From Site-B1 sp963827785 (GTDB lineage Bacteria > Bacteroidota > Bacteroidia > Flavobacteriales > Flavobacteriaceae): DNA of 64,000 bases. Position 1 is the stretch's first letter. Each line of letters opens with the position of its first letter. The position numbers and the translations under genes were made by a program. The notes under the pieces are model-generated. The model was not told where the DNA came from. It searched no databases and saw only the letters and a list, made by a program, of their open reading frames with translations. The stretch lies in assembly GCA_963827785.1 (NCBI GenBank), contig CAWHCT010000041.1, positions 1-64,000 of the forward strand, in the 5' to 3' direction. Of the stretch, positions 26,869 to 35,851 are shown piece by piece.

Positions 26869-27533
26869 AACAACACCATTGCGGTTAAAAGGACCTGCGA
26901 CTGGTTTCCTTTAAATTTAGTGCCTTCAATATTCAAATCATTTAACTTATTTAGAATATTAGTAAGTCCATATTGATATTGGGCTCTTACTCTAAAGTTA
27001 TTAAGTCCGGCAGTAGCGCCAATTGCAGCGTTAATATTGAATTTAGAAATATCCCTCAAATCAATAGCTTGTAGACCATCAAAGCCATTAATATAATATT
27101 CTTCCTGGGCTTTATCCTTTAATTCAAGAAATCCATTTGCCTGTATCACAGGACCAAAATCTATAGCTAAGTTCTGACCGATGATTTTGGCGTGCATAAA
27201 CAAAGCTAATTGCGCAGCTGAAAGTTTATATTCAATTGACTCTTCACCTTGAACATCGTCAGTCATTCTGCCGGAAATATTCAAATTGTTTCCAGAAAAC
27301 TGGATTCCGTAACTGACATCATACCATTTATGCTCTACGTTAACGATTCCGGTTAATCCGGCTACCCAGCCATTTTGCTTTTCGGTAACAAAGTTATCCG
27401 TAGTGATATCAAATTGTGTAATTCCTCCGTAAAGACCTATAAAGTTCTTGATGTTGTAATTTGGTCTTTGGGAAAATGCATTTGTAACAAATAGAAGTGT
27501 AATTGCTACTAATAGGTTAAGTTGTTTTTTCAT
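26865..27533 (-). CDS. Porin-family outer-membrane beta-barrel protein
   Basis: 222 residues from the chosen start at 27533 (MKKQLNLLVAITLLFVTNAFS, a signal peptide); the ATG at 27569 adds a non-signal extension. The body alternates hydrophobic and polar residues with barrel-like strands (GLYGGITQFDI, WYDVSYGIQFSG, FNINAAIGATAGL, FRVRAQYQYGL) and ends in the C-terminal strand QSQVLLTAMVLF with terminal Phe, typical of outer-membrane barrels. It resembles small PorT-like or outer-membrane protein beta-barrel domains of Bacteroidota. Function unknown. Confidence 0.75.
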   Translation of the reverse strand: MKKQLNLLVAITLLFVTNAFSQRPNYNIKNFIGLYGGITQFDITTDNFVTEKQNGWVAGLTGIVNVEHKWYDVSYGIQFSGNNLNISGRMTDDVQGEESIEYKLSAAQLALFMHAKIIGQNLAIDFGPVIQANGFLELKDKAQEEYYINGFDGLQAIDLRDISKFNINAAIGATAGLNNFRVRAQYQYGLTNILNKLNDLNIEGTKFKGNQSQVLLTAMVLF

Positions 27534-27617
27534 GTCTATTTTAAATAAGTGGGCAAACAAATATAACATAAATTTTGTATCTTAATTAATTAATTGAATT
27601 TCTAATCAAAAAACACC

Positions 27618-28535
27618 ATGAACATTTTTCTAATTCCTATTATTTTTTTCGGATTAATTATTTTAATCTCTTCCCTTTTCATTGTTAAACAACAAACAGC
27701 AGCTATTATTGAACGTTTTGGTAAATTTAACAGTATTCGTCAATCTGGTTTGCAATTAAAAATACCTTTAGTAGACAGGATTGCGGGTAAGTTAAGCCTT
27801 AAGATTCAGCAGTTGGATGTTATTATTGAAACCAAAACCTTAGACGATGTGTTTGTCCGCTTAAAAGTTTCAGTGCAATATAAAGTGATTAGAGATAAAG
27901 TTTACGACGCCTTTTATAAATTGGATTATCCACACGAACAGATAACATCCTATGTTTTTGATGTGGTTCGTGCCGAAGTACCTAAAATGAAGCTTGATGA
28001 TGTCTTTGTGAAAAAGGATGATATTGCATTAGCCGTAAAAGCAGAGCTTAATGACGCAATGTCTGATTATGGTTTTGATATTATTAAAACTTTGGTAACG
28101 GATATTGATCCGGATGCTCAGGTAAAACAGGCAATGAACAGGATTAATGCCTCTGAACGTGAAAAAATTGCAGCCCAGTTTGAAGGAGATGCTGCCAGAA
28201 TTTTAATTGTTGAAAAAGCGAAGGCGGAAGCCGAAAGCAAACGATTACAAGGACAGGGTATTGCCGACCAGCGTCGTGAGATCGCAAGAGGGCTTGAAGA
28301 ATCGGTTGATGTATTGAACAGAGTTGGAATTAATTCACAGGAAGCCTCTGCTCTTATTGTAGTTACACAGCATTATGATACGTTACAAGCTATTGGCAGT
28401 GAAACAAATACAAACTTGATCTTATTACCAAACTCTCCTCAGGCAGGAAGTAATATGTTAAATGATATGGTTGCAAGTTTTACGGCAAGTAATCAAATTG
28501 GTGAGGCAATGAAACAAGCCAAACCAAAGAAATAA
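27618..28535 (+). CDS. SPFH/Band 7 family membrane protein
   Basis: 305 residues. An N-terminal membrane helix (FLIPIIFFGLIILISSLFIV) is followed by an SPFH domain (QQTAAIIERFGKFNSIRQSGLQLKIP, VRLKVSVQYKV, AFYKLDYPHEQITSYVFDVVRAEVPKM) and an alanine/glutamate coiled coil (residues ~185-225, AAQFEGDAARILIVEKAKAEAESKRLQGQG). This is the stomatin/prohibitin/HflK-type architecture that forms membrane microdomain rings and often tethers proteases. There is no NfeD partner gene beside it. A palindromic terminator follows. Confidence 0.93.
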   Translation: MNIFLIPIIFFGLIILISSLFIVKQQTAAIIERFGKFNSIRQSGLQLKIPLVDRIAGKLSLKIQQLDVIIETKTLDDVFVRLKVSVQYKVIRDKVYDAFYKLDYPHEQITSYVFDVVRAEVPKMKLDDVFVKKDDIALAVKAELNDAMSDYGFDIIKTLVTDIDPDAQVKQAMNRINASEREKIAAQFEGDAARILIVEKAKAEAESKRLQGQGIADQRREIARGLEESVDVLNRVGINSQEASALIVVTQHYDTLQAIGSETNTNLILLPNSPQAGSNMLNDMVASFTASNQIGEAMKQAKPKK

Positions 28536-28558
28536 GAATATTTGTTTTATTTAAATTT

Positions 28559-28596
28559 AAAACCTCGATTCTTAATTAAGAATCGAGGTTTTTTTA
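28559..28596. terminator. Bidirectional terminator after the SPFH gene and glnS
   Basis: A perfect 34-base palindrome (arms AAAACCTCGATTCTTAA and its complement) followed by T7 on the plus strand, between the convergent SPFH gene and glnS. Confidence 0.9.
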
Positions 28597-28613
28597 ATTG
28601 ATGTCTTCAACTT

Positions 28614-30651
28614 TCAAAAAGCCAATGCTTCTGAAGCTAACAGTTCATTGCTGTCTTCTTTGGCCTTATTGATGAATTCATTAATTTCATCATTGCGTTC
28701 CAATCCATTGTTTAATAACACTCCTAAAGCCAACATAGTCGCAATACGCGTTCCTGTCTTTTTTGCTGTAGTTGCAAATAATGGTTGCAAATCATCATAA
28801 CTTACATTCTTGGCTAATTCCTGAATCTCTGCTTTTGCTTTTTGCTGTTTGTCTGAAGGTAAATTCGTGTATTTCTTCCCAAATTGTTTAATTACATCGA
28901 TAGGTTTTCTTTGTGGCTGTGGTTGTTGGTTTTTTTGCTGGTTTTGATTCTTGTTTTGATCTGGCTTTTGTTTTGCCCAAGTATCACGCAATCCAACGGT
29001 TTTGTTAAAAACTAAATGCTCTGGTGTCGAGTCTTTGTCTACATTAAAATACCCCAATCTTTGGAATTGAAACCTGTCTCCAATTTTGGCGTCTTTTAAA
29101 CCGGGCTCCACATAAGCTTCAATTATTTTTAAAGAATTTGGATTAATCAATTCCATAAAATCTTTATCCGGGTGACTATCCGGAGCTTCATCCATAAATA
29201 ATCTATCGTATTCTCTAACCTCTGCTTTTAAAGCATGCTTAATCGAAACCCAGTGCAGCGTTCCCTTAACTTTACGTAAACTTGCTTCTGTTCCGCTTCC
29301 GCTTAAGGATTCGGGATCATATGAGCAATGGATCTCTGTGATATTGCCTTTAGTATCTTTAACAACGCTTTCTCCTTTAATTATATAAGCATTTTTTAAT
29401 CGAACTTCTTTTCCTAAAGTCAATCTGAAAAACTTATTACTTGCCTCTTCTTTGAAATCTTCTTTCTCTATAAACAATTCTCTTGAAAAAGGTACTTTAC
29501 GGCTTCCTGAATTGTCATCTTCCGGATTATTTTCAGCTTCAAACCACTCTTCTTTATCTTCCGGGTAATTGGTAACAACGAGTTTAACCGGGTTTAGGAC
29601 GGCCATAACCCTATCAGCTGTTTTATTTAGATCTTCTCGAATACAAAATTCTAAAAGCGATACGTCAATTACGTTATCACGTTTAGCAACACCTGCTGTT
29701 TCAACAAATTTTCTTATGGCTGCCGGTGTATATCCTCTTCTGCGTAATGCTGAAATTGTAGGCATTCGAGGATCATCCCAGCCTTTTACTATACCATCAT
29801 TCAACCAATTTCAGCAGTTTACGCTTGCTCATTATGGTATAGCTTAGGTTTAACCTGGCAAATTCACGTTGTTTTGGCGGTAATGGTAATTTGTCTGAAT
29901 TAAACTTATACACTTCATCTCTGAACCAATTATAAAGCTCTCTGTGCGGTTTAAATTCTAATGAGCACAGTGAGTGCGAAATTTGCTCAATATAATCGCT
30001 TTCACCGTGTGTCCAGTCGTACATTGGGTAAATACACCATTTATCTCCAGTTCTGTGATGCGACTGATGCAGAATCCTGTACATAATAGGGTCACGCATT
30101 AGCATATTTGGGCTTTCCATATCAATTTTTGCCCGAAGCACGTGTGTTCCTTCTTTAAATTCGCCTGCTTTCATTCTTTGAAACAGATCCAGGTTTTCTT
30201 CAACACTTCTGTTTCTATAAGGGCTATTGGTTCCAACCTGAGTAGGAGTTCCTTTTTGTTCTGCTATTTCTTCTGATGATTGGGAGTCAACATAGGCCTT
30301 ACCGTCCTTAATGATCTGAATGGTCCAGTCATACAATTGTTGAAAATAGTCGGACGCATAAAGCTCTTTGTCCCATTTATAGCCTAACCAGGCAATATCC
30401 TTCTTTATAGAATCTACGTACTCTTGTTCCTCTTTAACCGGGTTGGTATCATCAAATCGTAAATTTACCGGAGCATTATATTTTTCACCCAGGCCAAAAC
30501 TAATTCCAATTGCCTTAGTGTGGCCTATATGTAAATATCCGTTGGGTTCCGGAGGAAAACGAAAACGTAGTTTTTCTTTAGGCAAACCATTTCTTAAGTC
30601 TTCTTCAATAATATGCTCAATAAAATTGAGTGATTTAGTATCTTCGTTCAT
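28614..30651 (-). CDS. glnS: Glutamine-tRNA ligase with Q/N-rich linker and C-terminal extension, one frameshift
   Basis: About 679 residues after correcting one extra base near 29803 (LLKLV then NDGIVKGWDDPRMPT). HIGH motif is in FPPEPNGYLHIGHTKAI, with NLRFDDTNP, DWTHGESDYIEQI and the KMSKS-type IMSKRKL, then RRRGYTPAAIRKF and the anticodon-binding beta-barrels up to about residue 555. E. coli GlnRS is about 550 residues. Here a Gln/Asn-rich linker (KPDQNKNQNQQKNQQPQPQ, about residues 560-580) leads to a ~95-residue helical C-terminal domain (VIKQFGKKYTNLPSDKQQ, IATMLALGVLLNNG). An essential enzyme is unlikely to be a pseudogene, so the indel is taken as a sequence error. Confidence 0.93.
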
Positions 30652-30719
30652 GCGATTTTAATAAGTTTACAAAGTTATCAAAAAACGACTATTTTTTAAG
30701 ATTATCAAAATTATAAATA

Positions 30720-31082
30720 TTGGGAATAATTAAAGTTGAAAACATTCGTGTGTTTGCTTATCATGGATGTTTAAAAGAAGAAAAGAAGATTGGAAGTGAT
30801 TACAGGGTAGATCTTGAAGTAAAAGCTAATCTACAAACCTCTGCTATTACTGATAAATTGGGCGATACGGTTGATTATGTTCTTCTCAATCAAATAATAA
30901 AAGAGGAGATGCAAAAACCCTCTCATCTACTTGAAACGGTAGCAAAACGAATATTAGTCCGAATATTCAAAGAAGAACCCAAAACAGAAAAAGCCACCGT
31001 TTGGGTTAGTAAATTAAATCCACCAATTGGTGGTGATGTTGAAAAGGTCACTATTAAAATGGTTGAAAAGCACAAAAAGTAA
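30720..31082 (+). CDS. folB: Dihydroneopterin aldolase, TTG start
   Basis: 120 residues. It converts 7,8-dihydroneopterin to 6-hydroxymethyl-dihydropterin in folate synthesis. The pattern IIKVENIRVFAYHGCLKEEKKIGSDYRVDL is the FolB start, DTVDYVLLNQIIKEEMQKPSHLLETVAKRI holds the conserved Tyr and Glu, and KLNPPIGGDVEKVTI is the end block. No in-frame ATG precedes the homology, so TTG at 30720 (MGIIKVENI) is the likely start. It is divergent from glnS and followed by tRNA-Cys. Confidence 0.92.
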   Translation: MGIIKVENIRVFAYHGCLKEEKKIGSDYRVDLEVKANLQTSAITDKLGDTVDYVLLNQIIKEEMQKPSHLLETVAKRILVRIFKEEPKTEKATVWVSKLNPPIGGDVEKVTIKMVEKHKK

Positions 31083-31113
31083 ATCCTTGGTGTTTTAAAA
31101 TCTTATTTTTTTA

Positions 31114-31121
31114 TACCTTTG
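31114..31121 (+). promoter_or_regulatory. -7 box of tRNA-Cys
   Basis: TACCTTTG is an exact TAnnTTTG match 12 bases before the mature tRNA. A TTG lies 24 bases further upstream, slightly beyond the usual spacing. Confidence 0.6.
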
Positions 31122-31133
31122 CACTCCTATTAA

Positions 31134-31204
31134 GGCGTCGTGGCCGAGTGGCTAGGCAGAGGTCTGCAAAACCTTGTACAGCGGTTCGAATCCGCTCGAC
31201 GCCT
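31134..31204 (+). tRNA. tRNA-Cys (GCA)
   Basis: 71-base cloverleaf. The acceptor GGCGTCG pairs with CGACGCC and the discriminator base is T (U), as expected for tRNA-Cys. The anticodon loop CTGCAAA carries GCA, and the T-arm is GCGGTTCGAATCCGC. CCA is not encoded. Confidence 0.97.
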
Positions 31205-31207
31205 CAC

Positions 31208-31239
31208 AAAAAAGAGATGATATGTTCATCTCTTTTTTT
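31208..31239. terminator. Bidirectional terminator after tRNA-Cys and lysE-like gene
   Basis: Stem AAAAAAGAGATGA / TCATCTCTTTTTT with loop TATGT. T-runs occur on both strands. It starts 3 bases after the tRNA and touches the stop of the convergent gene. Confidence 0.9.
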
Positions 31240-31909
31240 ATTCTCTTATTTCTTCTATTAACTCCTGTGGGTTCAGTTTGTCCTTAGGTAAAAACCCTTT
31301 GACTATTAGTACTACGCCACAAATTATCAGGATTAGCCCTAAGATCTTTTTAATTTTAATAATTATTTCAGAAGTTAGCCTTCTTTTAAGTTGTTTAGCC
31401 AGCAATATTTTAAAAATATCGGTTACAAGATAGGCGCCAACCATAGTCCCAAAAAAGACCATGAACCTATTTGGGTCGTTATTAAGACCAGGGCCAACGA
31501 TAATAATGACTCCTAACCAAAACACCAAAACACCAATATTAATAAAATTGAGCAGAAAGCCTTTAATAAACAGCATCAAATAATCTGTTTTATATTTTAT
31601 AATTTCATCTGCCTTTGCCGGGTCTCTTTTGGGGCCTTTTATAAATACTATTATGCCATAAACAGCCAGTATCATGCCACCAAACACATATAGACCGGGT
31701 TGGTTGCTCAAGTTCTCCAGGAGTTGAAAACTACTAAAATATGCGATACCTATAAATAGGACATCTGCAAGAATTACTCCCAGGTCAAATACAAAAGCCG
31801 CCCTAAAGCCTTTGGTTGCACTTGTTTCAAGAAGAACAAAAAACACAGGCCCAATCATAAAGCTTAAAAAAAACCCCAGTGGAATAGCAGCTTGTATATC
31901 CTCAATCAT
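31238..31909 (-). CDS. LysE/RhtB family translocator
   Basis: 223 residues with six hydrophobic helices. The N-terminal IPLGFFLSFMIGPVFFVLLETSATKGFRAAF is the LysE signature (GPxxxxxxxxxxxxG), with VFDLGVILADVLFIGIAYF next. The last helix carries ILGLILIICGVVLIVKGFL. The family exports amino acids such as lysine, homoserine or threonine; the substrate here is not evident. A TGTG-TTTA-CACA dyad lies right before the start codon. Confidence 0.85.
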   Translation of the reverse strand: MIEDIQAAIPLGFFLSFMIGPVFFVLLETSATKGFRAAFVFDLGVILADVLFIGIAYFSSFQLLENLSNQPGLYVFGGMILAVYGIIVFIKGPKRDPAKADEIIKYKTDYLMLFIKGFLLNFINIGVLVFWLGVIIIVGPGLNNDPNRFMVFFGTMVGAYLVTDIFKILLAKQLKRRLTSEIIIKIKKILGLILIICGVVLIVKGFLPKDKLNPQELIEEIRE

Positions 31910-31914
31910 GTTTT

Positions 31915-31930
31915 TTTGTGTTTACACAAA
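31915..31930. promoter_or_regulatory. TTTGTG-TTTA-CACAAA dyad before the lysE-like gene
   Basis: A perfect 6-bp inverted repeat with a 4-base spacer ends 6 bases before the lysE-like ATG. It may be an operator or a chance dyad in AT-rich DNA. Confidence 0.25.
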
Positions 31931-31983
31931 GTAAAGAAATAATTTAAAATGATTTAGTCAATTGGGATGTTTAAAAATCAAAA

Positions 31984-32014
31984 CAAAAAACCCCTTTACT
32001 TTAATAAGGGGTTT
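31984..32014 (-). terminator. Terminator after the head-GIN gene
   Basis: Stem AAACCCCTT / AAGGGGTTT followed on the minus strand by a T-rich run (TTTTTTGTTTTG), 27 bases after the head-GIN stop. Confidence 0.85.
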
Positions 32015-32040
32015 CAATCTATAATGTATTGGTAATATCT

Positions 32041-32712
32041 CTACCTGCGTGTTATCCGACCTCCAAATAAGGTGTTCTTATTAACCGTTTCCGGATTTCC
32101 ATAAATAAAAACGTCGCCACCTGCTCGAACTGTTGCATCAACGACTCCTGAAGCATTTACTTCTGCTTCTCCGGCTGCTTTTATATTAACCTTTGTGTTC
32201 TTGGTCTCAAATCTTTCTCCTTCATAAATACCTCCGGTGTTCAATGTAATATTCTGACTATTGGCTCGTCCTCTTGTTTCTATGATTCCCCCTGTCACAG
32301 CTCTGATTTCAACGTTTTCAACATCAAGGCCTACTTTTATTCGAGCTCCTTCCTGAGCTTTTAAATGAATTTCATCCTGTTCTATCAATTCATTTGATGT
32401 TATGAAAGCGCCTTCATTACCGTCAATGGTTTCGATAGAGGTGTAATGTACTTCAACGAATGTTTTTTCTCCATGAAAAATCTTATCTAAATTCATGCGG
32501 ATCTTTAATTTTCCGGATTTGTTTATGACCTGTACGTCTTGAACATCTTCTCCCGATACAACAACTTTGTTTTCATCCGATTTAATAAGATTTACTTCAA
32601 TAAGGTCGTATACCTTAACTTCTGAAAAATCGCCTACTTGCTTTTCTAATGGGGCCTGAGCATTCAATAAAAAAGAAAAGGTCAGTGTGATGATAAATAT
32701 TATGCGTTTCAT
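32041..32712 (-). CDS. Head GIN domain-containing secreted protein (DUF2807)
   Basis: 223 residues. The signal peptide MKRIIFIITLTFSFLLNAQA is followed by a repetitive beta-structure with many short strands (FSEVKVYDLIEVNLIKSDENKVVVSG, VHYTSIETIDGNEGAFITS, VEIRAVTGGIIETRGRANSQ, VNIKAAGEAEVNASGVVDATVRAGGDVFIYGNPETV). This is the auto-transporter adhesin-like head GIN fold common in Bacteroidota. It is probably exported to the periplasm or outer membrane; function unknown. It lies downstream of rnr but is separated by 178 bases with AT-rich inverted repeats. Confidence 0.85.
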   Translation of the reverse strand: MKRIIFIITLTFSFLLNAQAPLEKQVGDFSEVKVYDLIEVNLIKSDENKVVVSGEDVQDVQVINKSGKLKIRMNLDKIFHGEKTFVEVHYTSIETIDGNEGAFITSNELIEQDEIHLKAQEGARIKVGLDVENVEIRAVTGGIIETRGRANSQNITLNTGGIYEGERFETKNTKVNIKAAGEAEVNASGVVDATVRAGGDVFIYGNPETVNKNTLFGGRITRR

Positions 32713-32808
32713 GATGGGTGTTAATTAATTATACGTTTCACTTTATTTTAATAAAGACCCGCTTTATTTTGATTTGTTACAGTTTGCGTTAAGGATTGGA
32801 GCGATATC

Positions 32809-32878
32809 CTTTTGTTTTTTAAGTTTATAAAAACAAAAGATTAAGCGAAAAGCCTGACAAAAAATAAATTTATTTTTT
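32809..32878. repeat. AT-rich inverted repeats between rnr and the head-GIN gene
   Basis: Two features: arms CTTTTGTTTTT (32809-32819) and AAAAACAAAAG (32829-32839), and a 20-bp perfect palindrome AAAAAATAAATTTATTTTTT (32859-32878). They lie just after the rnr stop on its strand and may act as a weak terminator or mRNA 3' end. Confidence 0.35.
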
Positions 32879-32890
32879 GGAACGCCATTA

Positions 32891-35080
32891 TTATTTTTCC
32901 GGTTTGCCGATAAGTGAAAAATCAAGATGTTTTTTGACCAAATCGGCGTTTTTTACCTTCACAATAACTTCCTCACCTAATTGATACATGTTTTTTGTGG
33001 TTTCGCCAACCAATGCATATTCATCCTGATCAAATTTATAATAATCGTCCTTAATATCTCTGATCCTTACCATTCCTTCGCATTTGTTTTCCTCGATCTC
33101 AACATAAATTCCCCAATCTGTCACTCCGGAAATAACTCCCAAAAACTCCTGGTCCTGATGATCCTTCATGTATTTGATCTGCATGTATTTGATAGAGTCC
33201 CTTTCTGCTTTTGTAGCCAGGTATTCCATGTTACTCGAATGTTTACATTTTTCTTCATAAAGGTCCTGATTAACGGATTTTCCCTTGTCTAAATAATGTT
33301 GCAGCAGCCTGTGAACCATCACGTCCGGGTATCTTCTGATTGGTGAGGTAAAATGTGTATAGTAATCAAAAGCTAAACCATAGTGGCCAATATTATGTGT
33401 GGTATATTCTGCCTTACTCATAGTTCTTATGGTTAAGGTATCCACTAGGTTTTGTTCATTTTTACCCACTACATCTGCCAATAACTTATTCAATGAGGCC
33501 GTTGTGCTTTTTTTGTCTTTAATGTCCATTTTATATCCAAAGCGGGAGACAAAGGATTGTAAATCGGCTAATTTTGAAATGTCTGGTTCATCATGAACTC
33601 TATAAATATAGGTCTTAGAGGGTTTTTGTCTGCCAATAAATTCGGCAACCTGTTTGTTTGCCAGCAGCATAAATTCTTCAATCAATTTATTAGCATCCAT
33701 ACTGCTCTTAAAATATACTCCAGTAGGATTATTGTCTTTATCCAAATTAAATTTTACTTCGATCTTATCGAAGGATATAGCACCTGCCCTCATCCGCTTT
33801 TTTCGAAGTGTTTTGGCTAATTCATTCATTTTTAAAACCGCGTCAGCAATGTTTTGGCTGGTTTCATAAGTCTCATTAGTTAAGGAGACTTCCTTTGGAA
33901 TTTTATTGGACTTTGTTTCAATTATCGATTGGGCCTCTTCATAAGCAAATCGAGCATCGCTGTAGATTACTGTTCTTCCGAACCATTTACTTAATACCTC
34001 ACAACGATCATTTATTTCAAAGATGGCTGAAAATGTATATTTTTCTTCATTAGGTCTTAATGAACAAGCGCCATTAGATAAAATTTCCGGAAGCATTGGC
34101 ACTACTCTATCAACCAGGTAAACAGAGGTTGCGCGCTCATATGCTTCATCGTCTAAAACCGTTCCTTCAAGCAAATAGTGGGATACGTCGGCAATATGAA
34201 CGCCTATTTCGTAATTTCCGTTTTTTAACACCTGAAAGGACAGAGCATCATCAAAATCCTTAGCATCCTTAGGGTCTATGGTGAAAGTTAGTACTTTCCT
34301 TAAATCTCGTCGTTTTGAAATTTCCTCATTTGTAATTCTTGTATCTAATTTATTCGCATAACTTTCCACTTCTTTAGGAAATTCATAGGGCAAGCCGTAT
34401 TCTGCAAGAATGGAATGAATTTCTGTATTGTGCTCACCTGGTTTTCCAAGAATTTTTAAAACTGCTCCAAAAGGCGAATCTGCATTCTCAGGCCAATCTT
34501 CAAGCGAAACCAATACCTTGTCGCCATCTTCTGCTCCTTTAGTTTTGTTGATGGGAACAAAAATATCTTTATACATCTTTGTGCTGTCAGGAACTACAAA
34601 TGCATAATTCTTATTTATTTGTATAACACCAACATAGTCACTTTTAGCTCTCTTTAATACTTGAGTGATCTCTCCTTCCAGCTTTCCGCGTTTCCTGCGT
34701 TTATATACATAAACTTCCACCTCATCATTATCCAGGGCTTTATTAATATTGTTGGATGAAATGAAAATATCTTCTTCAAAATCTTCACAAATAACATAGC
34801 CGGAACCTTTTGATGAAATATCTAAAATTCCTGTATGGTATTCTGTTGTGATAATTATTTTAAACTTACCACGTTCAACTTCCTCTATTTCTTGCTTAGC
34901 TTTAAGCTGTTGAAGCTTTTTAATAATTTGATTCCTGCTGCTTGCATCATCTACCCCTAGTTTAGCAGCTATTTGTTTGTAATTAAAGGACTTATTTTTT
35001 TCCTTTTTTAAAATACTTAAGATAGTATTTGTAAGGTTAGATATGTTGTTAGATCTGCTTCTTTTCTTCTTTCTTGTCAT
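32891..35080 (-). CDS. rnr: Ribonuclease R
   Basis: 729 residues. A 3'-5' exoribonuclease of the RNB family that degrades structured RNA. There is a basic N-terminus (MTRKKKRSRSN) and winged-helix region, then OB/CSD domains (TGILDISSKGSGYVICEDFEEDIFI). The RNB catalytic core (TFTIDPKDAKDFDDALSF, GVHIADVSHYLLEG, LPEILSNGACSLRPNEEKYTFS) carries the metal-binding Asp cluster; TSPIRRYPDVMVHRLL follows, with a C-terminal S1 domain (GVISGVTDWGIYVEIEENKCEGMV). The length is normal for Bacteroidota RNase R. A -7 box lies 20 bases upstream. Confidence 0.96.
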   Translation of the reverse strand: MTRKKKRSRSNNISNLTNTILSILKKEKNKSFNYKQIAAKLGVDDASSRNQIIKKLQQLKAKQEIEEVERGKFKIIITTEYHTGILDISSKGSGYVICEDFEEDIFISSNNINKALDNDEVEVYVYKRRKRGKLEGEITQVLKRAKSDYVGVIQINKNYAFVVPDSTKMYKDIFVPINKTKGAEDGDKVLVSLEDWPENADSPFGAVLKILGKPGEHNTEIHSILAEYGLPYEFPKEVESYANKLDTRITNEEISKRRDLRKVLTFTIDPKDAKDFDDALSFQVLKNGNYEIGVHIADVSHYLLEGTVLDDEAYERATSVYLVDRVVPMLPEILSNGACSLRPNEEKYTFSAIFEINDRCEVLSKWFGRTVIYSDARFAYEEAQSIIETKSNKIPKEVSLTNETYETSQNIADAVLKMNELAKTLRKKRMRAGAISFDKIEVKFNLDKDNNPTGVYFKSSMDANKLIEEFMLLANKQVAEFIGRQKPSKTYIYRVHDEPDISKLADLQSFVSRFGYKMDIKDKKSTTASLNKLLADVVGKNEQNLVDTLTIRTMSKAEYTTHNIGHYGLAFDYYTHFTSPIRRYPDVMVHRLLQHYLDKGKSVNQDLYEEKCKHSSNMEYLATKAERDSIKYMQIKYMKDHQDQEFLGVISGVTDWGIYVEIEENKCEGMVRIRDIKDDYYKFDQDEYALVGETTKNMYQLGEEVIVKVKNADLVKKHLDFSLIGKPEK

Positions 35081-35099
35081 TATGGATTATATAATGAAA

Positions 35100-35107
35100 C
35101 AAAACTA
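35100..35107 (-). promoter_or_regulatory. Probable -7 box of rnr
   Basis: The minus strand reads TAGTTTTG, matching TAnnTTTG about 20 bases before the rnr start. Confidence 0.4.
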
Positions 35108-35298
35108 CATTTAAAATATTAATTATATATTTCTAATCTAAAAACTTTTAATTAACTTTTTGCTTAAAGTTTTTAACTAAAATATATGCATTTCAACGTC
35201 TTCAATGCATTTATAATCAAAAAGATATATTATATTGTGCTTTTTGTGAGTAAATTTGTAACCAAATTTTACTTAAAATTGACGTCCTATTTATTATT

Positions 35299-35851
35299 AT
35301 GGATCGAATTAAAATATTGATAATAGCCTTTTTTGTTTGCTCTATCCATTGTTTTACTCAGAATGATATTTATACTGAACAGCATGATGATGGGACATAC
35401 TCCATTGGTAAACGTGATTTGAACGGATACCAGCAAGGTGAATGGAAAAAATATTACGCAAGCGGAAAGGTATTTATTGTAGCTAATTATATAAATGATA
35501 CTTTAGAAGGCCCCGTTAAATCCTTTTATAAAAATGGAATTATTCAAGCTGAAAATGACTATATAGCTGGTAAATTAAATGGTGTATCGAAGCAATATGA
35601 TATTAAAGGGAAAATAATTCAGAGAGATCTCTTATAAAAATAATCTTATTTACGGCAACTGTATTTATTATGAAGATGGTGTTATTTATACAGAGCGATA
35701 TTATAAAAATGGTGTTGTTGACGGTCCTTGTAAAGATTATTACGAAAACGGTAAATTACAGCATGAGTATATTATGCGTCCTGATGGTAGTATGAATGAT
35801 AATATTTGTTACGATAAAAACGGTAAAAAAATTCGCTGTAACTTCTTTTAA
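35299..35851 (+). CDS. YwqK/MORN-repeat secreted protein, one frameshift
   Basis: About 183 residues once a shift near 35620 is bridged. The interrupted sequence is CAGAGAGATCTC, where two missing bases of a GA repeat would restore the frame. A signal peptide is present (MDRIKILIIAFFVCSIHCFT). Repeats of the YwqK/MORN type follow: GYQQGEWKKYYASGKV, GPVKSFYKNGIIQAENDY, LNGVSKQYDIKGKI, then in the second frame IYYEDGVIYTERYYKNGVVDG and CKDYYENGKLQHEY, ending KKIRCNFF. Such proteins are often labelled toxin-antitoxin YwqK family, but that function is doubtful for secreted Bacteroidota copies. It is divergent from rnr and followed by a 520-base non-coding stretch. Confidence 0.75.

Noticed and set aside
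29790..29810. Programmed frameshift in glnS
   Set aside because: No slippery heptamer or downstream pseudoknot is evident, and similar one-base shifts occur across unrelated genes, so sequence error is simpler.
35299..35851. Toxin-antitoxin pair suggested by the YwqK label
   Set aside because: A signal peptide and MORN-like repeats indicate a secreted protein, and there is no toxin gene beside it.
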